Source of the DNA: Rhyacophila brunnea
Taxonomy: Eukaryota; Arthropoda; Insecta; Trichoptera; Rhyacophilidae
DNA: 64,000 bases
Assembly: GCA_022495005.1 (NCBI GenBank)
Contig: JAGYXB010000011.1
Location: 1-64,000, forward strand
Direction: 5' to 3'
How positions within the stretch are numbered: the stretch's first letter is position 1; the number at the start of each line of letters is the position of its first letter. A model generated the notes under the pieces. The model ran no database searches. It was not told the DNA's origin and was given only the letters and a program-made list of their open reading frames with translations. Shown here in pieces: positions 22,302 to 43,631 of this stretch. Made by a program: the position numbers and the translations under genes.

Positions 22302-25300
22302 ATGGTAAGTTTTAACTGTTTTATACGCTGATAGTATTAAGTAATTTACACAATCATCACTTTCAGATTTAATTTTTGCTTCATAATGCTGCTATAACAA
22401 TTTTTTCAACTTTTAGGCCCGCCGGTATGATACGAGAACAACTATATTCTCACCCGAAGGTATGCACACTTCTTGATATATATTTTATAGTTTTTTACGA
22501 TTATTATAATATTCATTTTTAATTATAATAATACGTTAAAATAATTGCTAACCCAGGTACTTAATATCGTTTCATAACACTTGCCTTTTTTAACGGTTGT
22601 TTTTTTTTATGCTGACTGGGTTCTACAACGACTCGCTTTAGTGAAGCATAGAATTCCATAGAATATACATATCCTCAGAATCTTGCAAGCAGTGTAAATG
22701 TCCTATAATTACCAATAGACTCCATGAAGTCTTATGTAGTGAATGTCCTATCAATTCTTCATATTAACTAGCCTTACATGTAGCACTAACACATTTTTGG
22801 TTTGAGCAGTCTGCCAGGGAGGCACTAGCCAGTGCTTATTTGGTGCATCTCAATGGCTGTGTACCTAGTTTCCCCCATTTCTTTTTACGTTTATTTGTGT
22901 CTCCCAAAATTCCTTACTTTGTCTACCGCATATGACATGTCCAACTTCCAGTAGGCTGTGATGTACTATCCTATATCAAACCTGGCAGTGATCTACCACA
23001 TTGTCATTCATTAACATATTATTTGGTTGGCTAAGGACACTGACTATGTATAGTTTTAGTTACAAACTATGGTACAAGTTAGTTATGGGAAAGCCAGCGG
23101 CAAACACATTTTGAAAATAGCCCATATACTGGATTATTTGTTAGGTTAGGTTAGGTTTTCATTCTTGAATTCATGAATTTCAAAATCCGCTGTCAATAAA
23201 GTTTCCGCCGTTCACGCCTGGTTTCCCCATAACCAACTTGTACTCAAACTACATATTTCTTCCACCATTCGTCGTGCAAGTGATGAGTTTTGGTGTTCTT
23301 TTGGGACTCATCGTCACACTATCCTCCTACTGTGCAAAGAGTCTAATTCTTCTTATTGTGCCATCCCCTAGCGGAGGTCGGCCACCATCAAAGCGATCTT
23401 ATATTTGTCCTCGCACAAAATAGCTGCACATCTGTGAGCATTATCTTACCACTTTTCGCAAAGATAAAGCAATCATTTCAGCCTGCGTTCGGTTCCCAGG
23501 TCGAAATTCTGAGAATTATCAATTAGGCACGTGTTACTTTTAAATGCAGCAATGAAAAAAGTTAATCCGATCACAATGTGTTTAGTCCATGGGTGAAGTT
23601 ATACCGAAAAACAAAAATTGTGAAGCAAAATTTTCAAAGATTTTGGGGTAAAAGCAAAAATCGTCCACCGCTCACCACGGAAGCCTTACCGCCCACTAGT
23701 GGGCGGTACGGACCAGGTTGACGACCCGTGCGTTAGAGTAAGATAGAATTTTGACCGTGCCAACAATATAATGTCAAGGCAGAACTCATCGATTTCATAG
23801 AAATTATATAACTTTTTACCCATTTGGGTAATGACTTCATATTTAATCAGTACTTACCTGTTAACGTTGCATTATTAAACCAATCATTGTTGAAGTACAT
23901 AATTAATTAATCTTTAAATAAGCTAGATATGTAGGTTTCCAATATTACAATACAGCATTTCCGTTGTATTTTGCAAACAAACATGTGTGGTTCTATATTA
24001 CAAAATCACAATAAATACTTAAATGAGGATTTAAACACAAAATAACACATACAACGGTAATAGTTATGTAAAAGACAAAACACAATAGATGGACATACAG
24101 CTTTCTACAATATTATGTTGACATTCAATATCTGACGTTTACCACCAGCGCCTCTAGCGGCAAAGTATAGTATGTAGTTCAATGACAACCTGTACTCGGC
24201 AGTGGCGGTTGAGTTTTAGTATACTTCCGTAGAAGTAGGCTTGCGCAACCGGTCATAGTGCTTCATTCAAAAATTGGGCTCCAGGAGTAATCCAATTTTT
24301 TTCACCTCAGATTTTTCAAAATCATTTCAATAAAAAGTGTGTGTTGCATTATTGCATAAAAAATAATTTAATCAATAATTATATACTATTTACAGGTCGC
24401 CTGTACCAAGTGGAGTATGCCATGGAGGCCATCAGTCATGCGGGAACAAGTTTAGGAATCCTGGCCACCGATGGCATCTTACTGGCTGCCGAGAGACGAA
24501 ACACCAACAAATTGCTGGACGAGGTGTTTTTCTCGGAGAAGATCTACAAATTGAACGACGATATGGTGTGTAGCGTGGCGGGGATCACTTCCGACGCTAA
24601 CGTCTTGATCAACGAACTGAGGTTGCTGGCGCAGAGGTACCTCCTGCAGTATGGAGAGTCCATTCCATGCGAGCAGCTTGTTTCATGGTTATGTGATGTG
24701 AAGCAGGCGTACACTCAGTACGGAGGTAATAATACTGAACAATGTTGGTGTTTGGGTTGTCAGCATATGTTCTATCTTCTTATTTCTTTCCTCAACGTTG
24801 GTGGAAGGAGAAGAATGAACCGTTCTGAAAGTCTCCAGCAATATAATATACTGAACAACTTATGTATTCACTGTAAAAATGTGGTTATCGCTTTTTATTC
24901 ACCACATATAAAATTTTGTTTTACAAGACATGTTTCGCTCATATGGTGAGCTATACCCATTTATGATAAAGCTCACCACGAGGGCTAAAAGACAACCAAA
25001 GACTGACCCAAGGTATGCTGAGGATTGATGGAATATTAAGGAAATTATGTAGCAGCAAATAACAAGGAACTGAGAAGAGTAGAGAGAGCTGGAGGAGAGT
25101 TGCTGATGATGATGAGTCAAGTGCTGAATTTCTTGAAAAGATTAAGTTTTTGTGAATCCTACAGCTTTTGAGTTGGATAACTGTTTTGGGCGGCTACAAA
25201 TTAATCTGCAGGTAACCCTCGTTTATCGCAGACCCCGGCTAGTGCGAATTCGTCATATCATAATAATTAGTTTAATATCAAGTGTTTTCAAATTTTACAT

Positions 25301-28025
25301 TGTAATGTTTTTCAAATCCCACGTTGAACACTAAATTTCACTTATCGCGATCGTGTCTAAAATGTATATGTACCTCCCAATCAAAGGCGGGTTATCTGTA
25401 TTCTCATTCTGAAAATGAGTTCATTGCCTCAATCATTTATATTCTAATAGAAATTATTGTAGAATTTACAAAAACTTTGTTTCAAAACCATAATAAGAGT
25501 CCTTCTCACAAAACACCTGTTCAATTGATTAATTTACTTGAATCAAAGTAAATATGTTTTTGTTTGCAGGTAAACGTCCATTTGGAGTTTCGATTCTATA
25601 CATGGGCTGGGATAAGCATTACGGTTATCAACTTTACCAATCTGACCCCAGCGGTAATTATGGTGGCTGGAAAGCCACTTGTATCGGAAACAACAGTGCC
25701 GTAAGTAATCATTGTTACACATCCACTTCTCAATAGCAAAACTGCAAACCTTACGGCTTTTATTGTTGTTTTTATTTAATAAAACGCAATTTTTTTATAG
25801 TACTTATTCCACTTTAATTAATATATTAGGACCGGTTTCGTCCGCCTCAGTGGGACATTTTCAACTCTTACGGCTTTTGTTTTTTTTACCACACGTCATT
25901 TGCTGCATTGAACAAATCTCCTTTTTTTCACATTTTAATCAACAAATTACATGATTTCATATTGAGATAGCATTGATAATTCATTAGTTTTTGCTTTACT
26001 GAAAAGTGAGTAATGTGACGTGTGTACTCAACTGTTCAACTCAATATTTTTAATACACATTGCATCTATACCTAGAGTTTTATACAGTAGTTAGTTAATT
26101 TAATAGTACAGTAAGCCTCTATGTTGCGGGTTAATTCAGAGTTAGTGAATCCTAACAACATAACCCTTTACGGTCAGTCCAATCAGACTTGACCTTAATG
26201 TTATTCCCATAATTCTTATTACTGACACTCGACATTGTCAAAAAAACATATTGTTTTTAACCGTTTAGCCGTAATCAGCATTTCGGCAAAATGACTCCTA
26301 AATAGTGATCCAAATTGGTAATTAAAATATATCTTCATACTATAGTGGAAACACTTTTTCAGAGAAAATCACAAACTATTTAATGACATGGTACGATATA
26401 AAAACAAAACTTTAAGGCTAGAAAGGAATAGGAAGGACCTTCTCAAATCTGGGATACAAATGAAATTGCATGACAATTGTGCATGTTTAGTTGAGTATCT
26501 CAATATGTACTTATTCATGAAGAAGCATGAAGATTTTGCTTTAAAAACTTAGTTGGTTGGTGGGTCTGGATCCAGAAATTGAATTTTATTAATAATTCAT
26601 TGTTATTTTTAAGGCTGCCGTCTCGAGTCTGAAGCAAGAATATAAAGAAAATGACACAACTTTAGCGCAGGCGAAAGCACTTGCCGTGAAAGTTCTTAGT
26701 AAAACCCTGGATATGACTAAACTCACGTCTGAAAAAGGTAAATTGTCTTGATGTTCCTCCGATTTCTATAAGCTGGCGTACGCGTCATGGCGTCGCGTTT
26801 ACAATGGAGTTGGCGGGGGGCGGACGTAATGCAGTCTTAAGATGCAGAAGCGGGGGGAATTTAGTTCCACTAGTTCATAAAAGAACCGTGATGACGTGTA
26901 CGTCAGCTTATAGAAATCGGTATTTATGTAATATTTTCATTTTGTCTATTAGAACGTATTTCTGTTTTTACTTTTGAAATTTCCATCTTTGGACTTTTCT
27001 TATTAACCCACGTATCACACAATTCGACCATTTTCCATAATACATATGTTGGCGAACAATGTTGACATGATAATACTCACTATGTGTGAAATGGGGGATC
27101 CGCCTCTGTTGGCAAACAATGGTCGCGAGATAATATTCACTGTATGTGAAATGGGGTTTTCTTGTTTCTGCAACCTCAAGCGCATTAGAAAACAGGGTGA
27201 ATATTTATTTACATCGTTGTCAATAAACCAAAAACTATACCATTTCAGCTCCTTCTAATCAAACTAGTTTTCGTTAATTTGAAATGTATGATTTATATTT
27301 AGTTTGGTACATAATAGTATATCGTGTTTAACATAGATCTACATACTTTTGTTTTAGTTTATTCTACCTATTCTCTTACACCAATTAGATTTTAATCTGC
27401 CCTGGGCGATGTTTCAATAAAATTAGTTTTGAATGTACATATGTGCTTCACGATAGGTCTATCAGCCTATCGAGGTGCAAGTCTTAAATTCCGCCGTTTC
27501 GTAAAAAAAATTAAATGAATATCGCCAAACCCGCTCTAGGATAAATAACAGTTTACTAAATCCGCTCTACATAGCCGACTAATCAGACGTTGCGGTTCAA
27601 ACCTTGATTTTTAACATACATTTAAATCGCTATACAAATGTCACCACTACTAGCATCAACATTATCGTAAATACTCAATGATTTACTCGAAACTCAAAAA
27701 AACCTCCAGAGTGGGTTTAGCGACTAAGCGACTCATATGACATGGGATTCTAACCAGGTGAAGACAGTGAAACTCTGTAATCTGCCATATAGGGCAGTGC
27801 GCGTGCTGAGTTGCGTTTGGGGTTATCAGCACATAAATTACTTTATTATTGTTGTATGTCTAATAAGATATTTTTATCATTTCAGTTGAGATGGCAACAC
27901 TAACTAGAGTAAACGGCAAAATTAAGACAAGAATCTTAACGAATGCGGAAGTAAGTGCTCTCATCACTGAGTTTGAGAAGGGTGAGGCGGCTGCGGAGGC
28001 AGCCAAGAAGCAGCAAAAACAATAG
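22302..28025 (+). CDS. PSMA4: proteasome subunit alpha type-4, 6 exons
   Basis: Exons join(22302-22304, 22417-22459, 24396-24725, 25570-25700, 26614-26737, 27886-28025) give 256 aa; the human protein is 261 aa. The first coding exon is only the ATG, directly followed by GTAAGT. PSMA4 is a structural, non-catalytic alpha-ring subunit of the 20S proteasome in cytosol and nucleus. The N-terminal alpha-subunit signature [20 protein letters not shown] is intact (residues 5-24), followed by GHAG-like [40 protein letters not shown] and [16 protein letters not shown]. Exon 4 carries [20 protein letters not shown] and [20 protein letters not shown]. The C-terminus is A/K/Q-rich ([16 protein letters not shown]) as in orthologues. 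Every junction has GT/AG and the phase closes without a stop. Introns 3 and 5 contain small inverted-repeat elements. Nothing suggests loss of function. Confidence 0.96.
22930..23022. repeat. hAT-family terminal fragment
   Basis: GACATGTCCAACTTCCAGTAGGCTGTGAT... through GTGATCTACCACATTGTCATT is collinear with the reverse complement of 61816-61916, the right end of the hAT-like element there. It lies in PSMA4 intron 2. Confidence 0.65.
23687..23708. repeat. 22-bp perfect palindrome
   Basis: TACCGCCCACT followed by its exact reverse complement AGTGGGCGGTA, with no spacer. It lies in PSMA4 intron 2 beside ACCAGGTTGACGACCCGTG, which looks like a hAT subterminal motif. It is probably the scar or centre of an inverted transposon pair. 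Confidence 0.7.
24960..25135 (+). pseudogene. possible LINE tail in PSMA4 intron 3
   Basis: Broken frames resemble the G-R-P-K-T-x-x-x-Y-A-E-D ... Q-I-T-R-N-x-E-E-W-R-E end of insect LINE ORF2 proteins, followed by a GATGATGATGA run that often ends such copies. No complete domain is present. Confidence 0.4.
25209..25398. mobile_element. possible small pogo/Tc1-type MITE
   Basis: The left end CAGGTAACCCTCGTTTATCG and the right end (minus strand CAGATAACCCGCCTTTGATT) are similar inverted sequences with the AACCC-C pattern of pogo-like ends. TA follows the right end but not the left, so the call is tentative. Confidence 0.4.
26759..26920. mobile_element. 162-bp inverted-repeat MITE in PSMA4 intron 5
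   Basis: The two ends are inverted copies over about 31 bp with three mismatches: CCGATTTCTATAAGCTG at the left, CAGCTTATAGAAATCGG at the right, then GCGTACGCGTCAT against ATGACGTGTACGT. The left end lies 22 bp after the exon 5 donor site. A target-site duplication could not be fixed. Confidence 0.75.
27047..27166. repeat. two-copy direct repeat, about 70-bp period
   Basis: GTTGGC(G/A)AACAATG, GA(T/G)ATAAT-TTCACT and TATGTGAAATGGGG occur twice in order, starting near 27048 and 27118. It lies within PSMA4 intron 5. Confidence 0.7.
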
Positions 28026-28085
28026 ATTTTATAACTTACCTTTTAATTTCAAATTCTGTCTGATTATTCCTTTCTAACTTAAAAT

Positions 28086-28091
28086 ATTAAA
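28086..28091 (+). terminator. candidate PSMA4 poly(A) signal ATTAAA
   Basis: ATTAAA 61 bp after the PSMA4 stop codon, followed by an A-run and a T-rich stretch. It is the commonest variant of AATAAA, and no AATAAA lies closer to the stop. Confidence 0.5.
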
Positions 28092-28414
28092 TGAATCCTT
28101 TTTAAAAAAAATCTTGTCTTTATTGATATATCCTTTTATTTATTCCATCCATCGCCTATGCATACATAATACACACCTTCCATTGTACTCCATTCCTGTG
28201 ATGACGAGGACGGAATCAAAGTGCAGAGGGAACCAAGTTGGGTAAATGGGCTGGTTAAATATGCAATTATAAATTCTTCATAACTGTCTTGAACATTGGT
28301 CTGATTCTCAATACATACATACATTAAACTAACATCAAGAATTTTCTACTAATTGAAATATCTTGATTTTAGTAATTAAGTCAGATATGTATTGTGAGAT
28401 AATAACATTGTATG

Positions 28415-29490
28415 TATATGAATGAATACAACCTCCACACTGTGTACGCCCATATTATGATCTTAAGGCTTCATATGTACATACGTGCTGTCCTCGCGGT
28501 CAGCCGCCTTGCGGATAACTGCAAACACAACCGCGACTCGCAGTAAGCCGCAAGGCGGCCTGCCGCTAATGCGTATGAGCCCTCAGTGTGAGGCCTCAGT
28601 GCTAGCGTTTTGCGCAACTCAAACGTATAACCGTGTGTGAAAATGTTCGTAGACAATGTCTTTTTTTGGTTATACATTGTCACCAGACGAAAAAACCCCT
28701 GGCCCGCAGTTTCAAATCACAAATCCGCAACCTAATCAAACGCCTTCTAATTAGGGTTCACCACCCCTGATTTACGAAATAACATCACCACGGCACATTT
28801 CAACAGCGGCAAAAAGGGCGAGTACCTAAGCCCAGCTACTAGGAAATGGTAACTTGCCGAGAGACAAACAAAAATTTACCGTAATTTTGTTTCATCCCTT
28901 TGCCCCTCCCTCCTGTCTCATCACCCATAGATCTGTCGGAGATAATTGCAGGCAGTGCAAATTCTCCCGGGAGAGTGGTAGGTGTCTAGGACCACGCGCT
29001 CGGCGTGGCCTGGCCACGCTTGTCTCAATATGATAAATTAGTGGATCTCTTTCCCCGTTATTGTGTTAATAATAATCCCTATAACCACCTCAAAACCACG
29101 CATCGCGTCCTCGATAAAACGCCTTCGCGCCAGTTTGGCTAATGTGTTCAAACACGTGCTCCCATATAGTGACTGTGCGATAGCTAAATCTAAGACTCCT
29201 TTAAGTGTAATTAATAATGTAATCCAACCAATGTCTGAAAAGTTAATGTAATTAAACGTCCCTGTGCAGGGAAATTGTCAAATCAAAGACGTGTTTTATC
29301 TTGAATTATATGTCCTGATGTCCACACAACCCTCAATCAAGGTGATACTCGTGAAGAACGCTGCCAGCATACATGTGAGTTCTCCACCCATTCTTCTCGG
29401 TATCAACATTTATACGTTTGAGTTGCGCAAAACGCTCAACGCTGCGCCGAACGCTGCCACTTAGGATCAGATATGGTAATAAAAAAAAAA
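28415..29490 (+). repeat. SINE family A 3' part, interrupted by an insertion
   Basis: ACCTCCACACTGTGTACGCC followed by CATATTATGATCTTA at the left and TTAGGATCAGATATGG plus an A-rich tail at the right join into the family A body. The 995 bp between them belong to another element. Confidence 0.75.
28466..29460. mobile_element. TTA-flanked insertion with internal inverted repeats (Harbinger-like?)
   Basis: Flanked by TTA at 28463-28465 and 29461-29463, consistent with the 3-bp TWA duplication of PIF/Harbinger elements. A perfect 25-bp inverted repeat (28604-28628 and 29412-29436, core TTTGCGCAACTCAAACG) lies near both ends. The left 117 bp (28466-28582) form their own inverted structure around CCGCCTTGCGG/CCGCAAGGCGG and could be a smaller nested MITE. 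No transposase was recognised. The class is inferred from the TTA flanks alone. Confidence 0.55.
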
Positions 29491-29579
29491 TATATGAATG
29501 ATCAAATGTTAGGAATTGTTCATAAAAATCAGTTCAATCCATCGTCACACAAATATGTAGGTTCATCATTATCAGTCAG

Positions 29580-29890
29580 GGTCGAGTCACTGCTTGCTGC
29601 ATGAAGGCCTCCCCTAGCTCCTTCCTCTCTTTTAGGTGCTTAGCTCTTCGCTGCCACATACATTCACCGAACTTCATGAGTTTGTCCATCCATTATGTTT
29701 TAGGGCATCCTTGTGGACATTTAGTGCCCTTTGGGCACTACTGTATGACTGCATTCTTCCAGCGGCTGTCCACTCGCAGAGCGACATTCCAGCCCATCAT
29801 CATTTCATCTGCTCAGCGACCTCTATCACATCATACTCTTGTCTGCTTCCTTATCCATTGGTTTCTTTTATGTTCTTATGCCTAACATCC
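29580..29890 (-). pseudogene. LINE ORF2 C-terminal relic
   Basis: The minus strand, in mixed frames, reads WMDKLMKFGECMWQRRAKHL, then KERKELGEAFMQQAVTRP. This matches the W-x-D-x-L ... W-x-x-x-A-x-D-R-x-x-W-x-x-x-G-E-A-Y-V-Q-Q end of insect RTE-type LINE proteins. It has stops and frame changes. Plus-strand open frames here are shadows of it. Confidence 0.6.
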
Positions 29891-30472
29891 ATTCTTCCAT
29901 GCCACGTTACTTACGTTCCTCGTAATTTTTGGGTTTCTCTTACAGTAAAGGTTTGAATACATTATGATCATGTCACATGCGGGCACAGCAACAAATTTAG
30001 CCTACGGTTTCGTCCTGCTTACCAAAGTCGAAGGTCAATAAGAAAAAAAAATTGAAAGGAAATAAACCAAAAAAAATATAAACTAAAAAGATTTGTCTTG
30101 TTAAACTTTTTATATCAATTTTGCAATACATTTTATATCCACTTTCAATACCGAATATATCGGTATTGTCTGACTTTTAAAACCAGTATTTCCAAGGCCT
30201 GAACAAAAACGATGCATGAGTGCGAGTGAGAAAGTATTCGGCACCCTTATAATCTCTGCGACACGCGCTAGAGTAAGATAAAAGGTCTACATATTTTTGA
30301 GTCAGTTTCCAAAAGTATCGCTGGCAAATCGTGGTGAATCGCTTCATGTAGCATCGATAATCTGCGAGTTCGTGTTGCTAAATTTGCTATTTTTTGTGTT
30401 AAACATAAAGTCAGTGGTATATATTTTTAGTTAATTAAGTAGGAAAGGTGGTTCTGCGTGTTATATTAAAAT

Positions 30473-30518
30473 ATGGTAGCCGTACTGATAAGCAAGAAGA
30501 TGGTATTACGTTTTATAG
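30473..30518 (+). CDS. weak candidate first exon
   Basis: An ATG opens MVAVLISKKMVLRFI plus one base and meets an excellent donor, G|GTAAGTTGA. No downstream exon on the plus strand was found before the antisense ATP synthase gene. It may be chance or the 5' exon of an unrecognised transcript. Confidence 0.2.
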
Positions 30519-31356
30519 GTAAGTTGATACATGTTCGTGACAATTAATTTGTATATTATTATTTATTTTAATATCAGTGACCTAGTGTTTCTTTAAAATA
30601 ACTTAAATTATGGATATCTTTACCTAATGGTTGCATTTTGACCGCTTAAAAATACTATATAACGTAAAAAAATATAAAATTATATTTTAATTCTGAGCGT
30701 CTAGTGCGAGCACTAGCAAAATGGTCTATGGTCTCGAACATTTGTAGGCGAATGCGTTCGCTCGCCCATAAACCAAACGCACGGCACGTAGCTTCATTTA
30801 GCAATGCAACGGGTGGCGTCTAGATGTATCTATAGTATATGAGTATTTCAGTATCGAAAAGTACTGGGAACCGGTATTGCAATCCCTAATTATTCAATAA
30901 ATGGACCATAAGTAGTAGTTGCCATAACCACTGTTATTATGTAATCTGAAAGGAATTGTATCGAAAACAGGAACAATGTTACAAAATCACAACAAAAAAA
31001 CTTTTTAAAAGTTTTACTGTGTTACCATACATTTTGTATTTGATAATTTCGAATAACAGGGCTTTACTGTATTGTTTGAAAGGGAAATATGAGGGAAAAG
31101 AAAACAAGTGAATATGAATTAAATGTAATATATTTTTTTAAATAGTCGTAATTACAATATACTCAACGGGTACATAACATAAGATGTAAGTTTTGCAAGT
31201 AATACACATTGCCTCGCTTAGGCAGAGCCTTTCTTTATACAACAGCAATTTGATGGCAGACTTGACTCAAAATAGTCAGCAGTCGGCAACTCGAGTTGAG
31301 TATGCTGGTCTCGTTTGATATTTCTACACTTATTCCCTATTGCGGTTAGTTATTGC

Positions 31357-42066
<10,710 letters not shown>

Positions 42067-43631
42067 TTTCACCTATAAGATTCTTTGAAGGAAAGTAATT
42101 TCTCGACCCGTCGGTCTCTGTCGACCGCTGGAGGAAGTGACGGACTGACGTACTGACGATCAAAGATGGCGAATCTCTTATGTCCGGTGACGAGCGTCGA
42201 GGATAAAAATTACACACTTTTTTGTTAAATGACTTTGGAAAAATAAAACATTAATATATGAAAATAGTACATATATTTAGTAATTTCTTTCAACCAGTTT
42301 AATGAAAAACTTCGTAACCACCGCTTAAAGTAAGCAAAAATAATCAATTTGAGGCTAATAAGAGCGGATAATTTGAAAAATTTTAGTGGAATAAAACAAT
42401 GAAATGTCGATAAGAATTATTCAAAATAAAATTGTTACTGACAAAAATCATATTATATAAAAAATTTAAACATCATCAAAGAGTTGATTATTACAAAATT
42501 ATGTTATTATAGTCACTATTCGAAATAAATACCTAGTTTGATTGATAATAGTATTTTGAATAGCATTTTATTAAAAAGTTCATTTTAATTTTTGTTTTTA
42601 TACTAGGTAGGTATACCTATTGTTGACCAAATTAAGCCAGCTTGTTGTAAAGAATAAATTTTATACATAATAATATGTACCTATCAGTAAATAAGTTAAT
42701 ATAGATACTTATTAATTAAGTAGGTAGGTTATTAGTTTTCACATTTAAAAATCTAAGTTGAAGTTAAACGCTTCAACTTTATTGGAATCAAAATTTAATC
42801 GAAATCTGCTACCTAGGTACAATCACGAAAAACATTACGATTTAGGTATGTTTATTCTATCATTCCATGGCCCGGGCTGCGAACCGGAACTGAACCGATA
42901 ACCGGAAAACCGTTATTTTTGTCGGAATGAAAACCGGAACCGAACCGAAAAAAATAGCCGTTTTTCAGTTCGGTACATACTCCCATTTCAGTTGTAGTAT
43001 TTTTTTTTAATTTATGGCTACAGCCGTGCGATGCAGCATAACCATTGGCTCCAGAGCGTGGCGCCGGGCTATCATACAAGTATCATAAACTGTTCTAAAT
43101 TATGGTAGAAAATACTTTTTTAATACAAATAAAAACATTTTAAAATGACCTAATCACTTGAAGCTGAACCGAGAACCGGAAAAATCGTTATTTCTTTCGG
43201 AACGAATACTGGAACTGAACCGATACCTATATTTAATATTTTTTTACTTGAACCATTGCTTGAACCGGAACGAAAACCGAAACGAAAAAAAAATGGTTTG
43301 GGTTTTGGTTTCCTATGAACGGCAACATCAGCTGATAAAAAATAAATGTTAAAATAACACAAAATGAAATGACCATATTATTATTATTTACACAAAATAA
43401 AATGAACAGGGAATAAAATAATTTTGAAAAATATACTTATGAATGTTCAATAATGAATAATAATTGTATGACTTTATGAACAGTAATGAAGTCGATGGAG
43501 TAAATACACAAACATCCAGAGCTGAGAGCTGTCAATGTCAAAAATTTGTACAACAAAATGACCGCAACGATAGGCTAGTAATTCTAGTCATTTGAAATGA
43601 AAACACACGCAATAGTGAAACCATCAAGTCA
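42067..43631. promoter_or_regulatory. head-to-head spacer between ATP synthase alpha and PXK
   Basis: 1565 bp between the two start codons, which should contain both promoters and 5' UTRs. The part nearest ATP synthase alpha (42067-42200) is GC-richer (CGACCGCTGGAGGAAGTGAC). Much of the rest is AT-rich. A GAACCGG-rich repeat block occupies 42866-43320. No core promoter element could be assigned with confidence. Confidence 0.45.
42866..43320. repeat. GAACCGG/CCGAACCG-rich repeat region
   Basis: GAACCGGAAC, AACCGATAACCGG, AACCGAACCG and GTTCGGT words recur irregularly. An inverted pair GGCCCGGGCTGCGAACC (42869) and GGCGCCGGGCTATCATA (about 43060) may mark the ends of a small element. It is not tandem with a fixed period. 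Confidence 0.5.
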
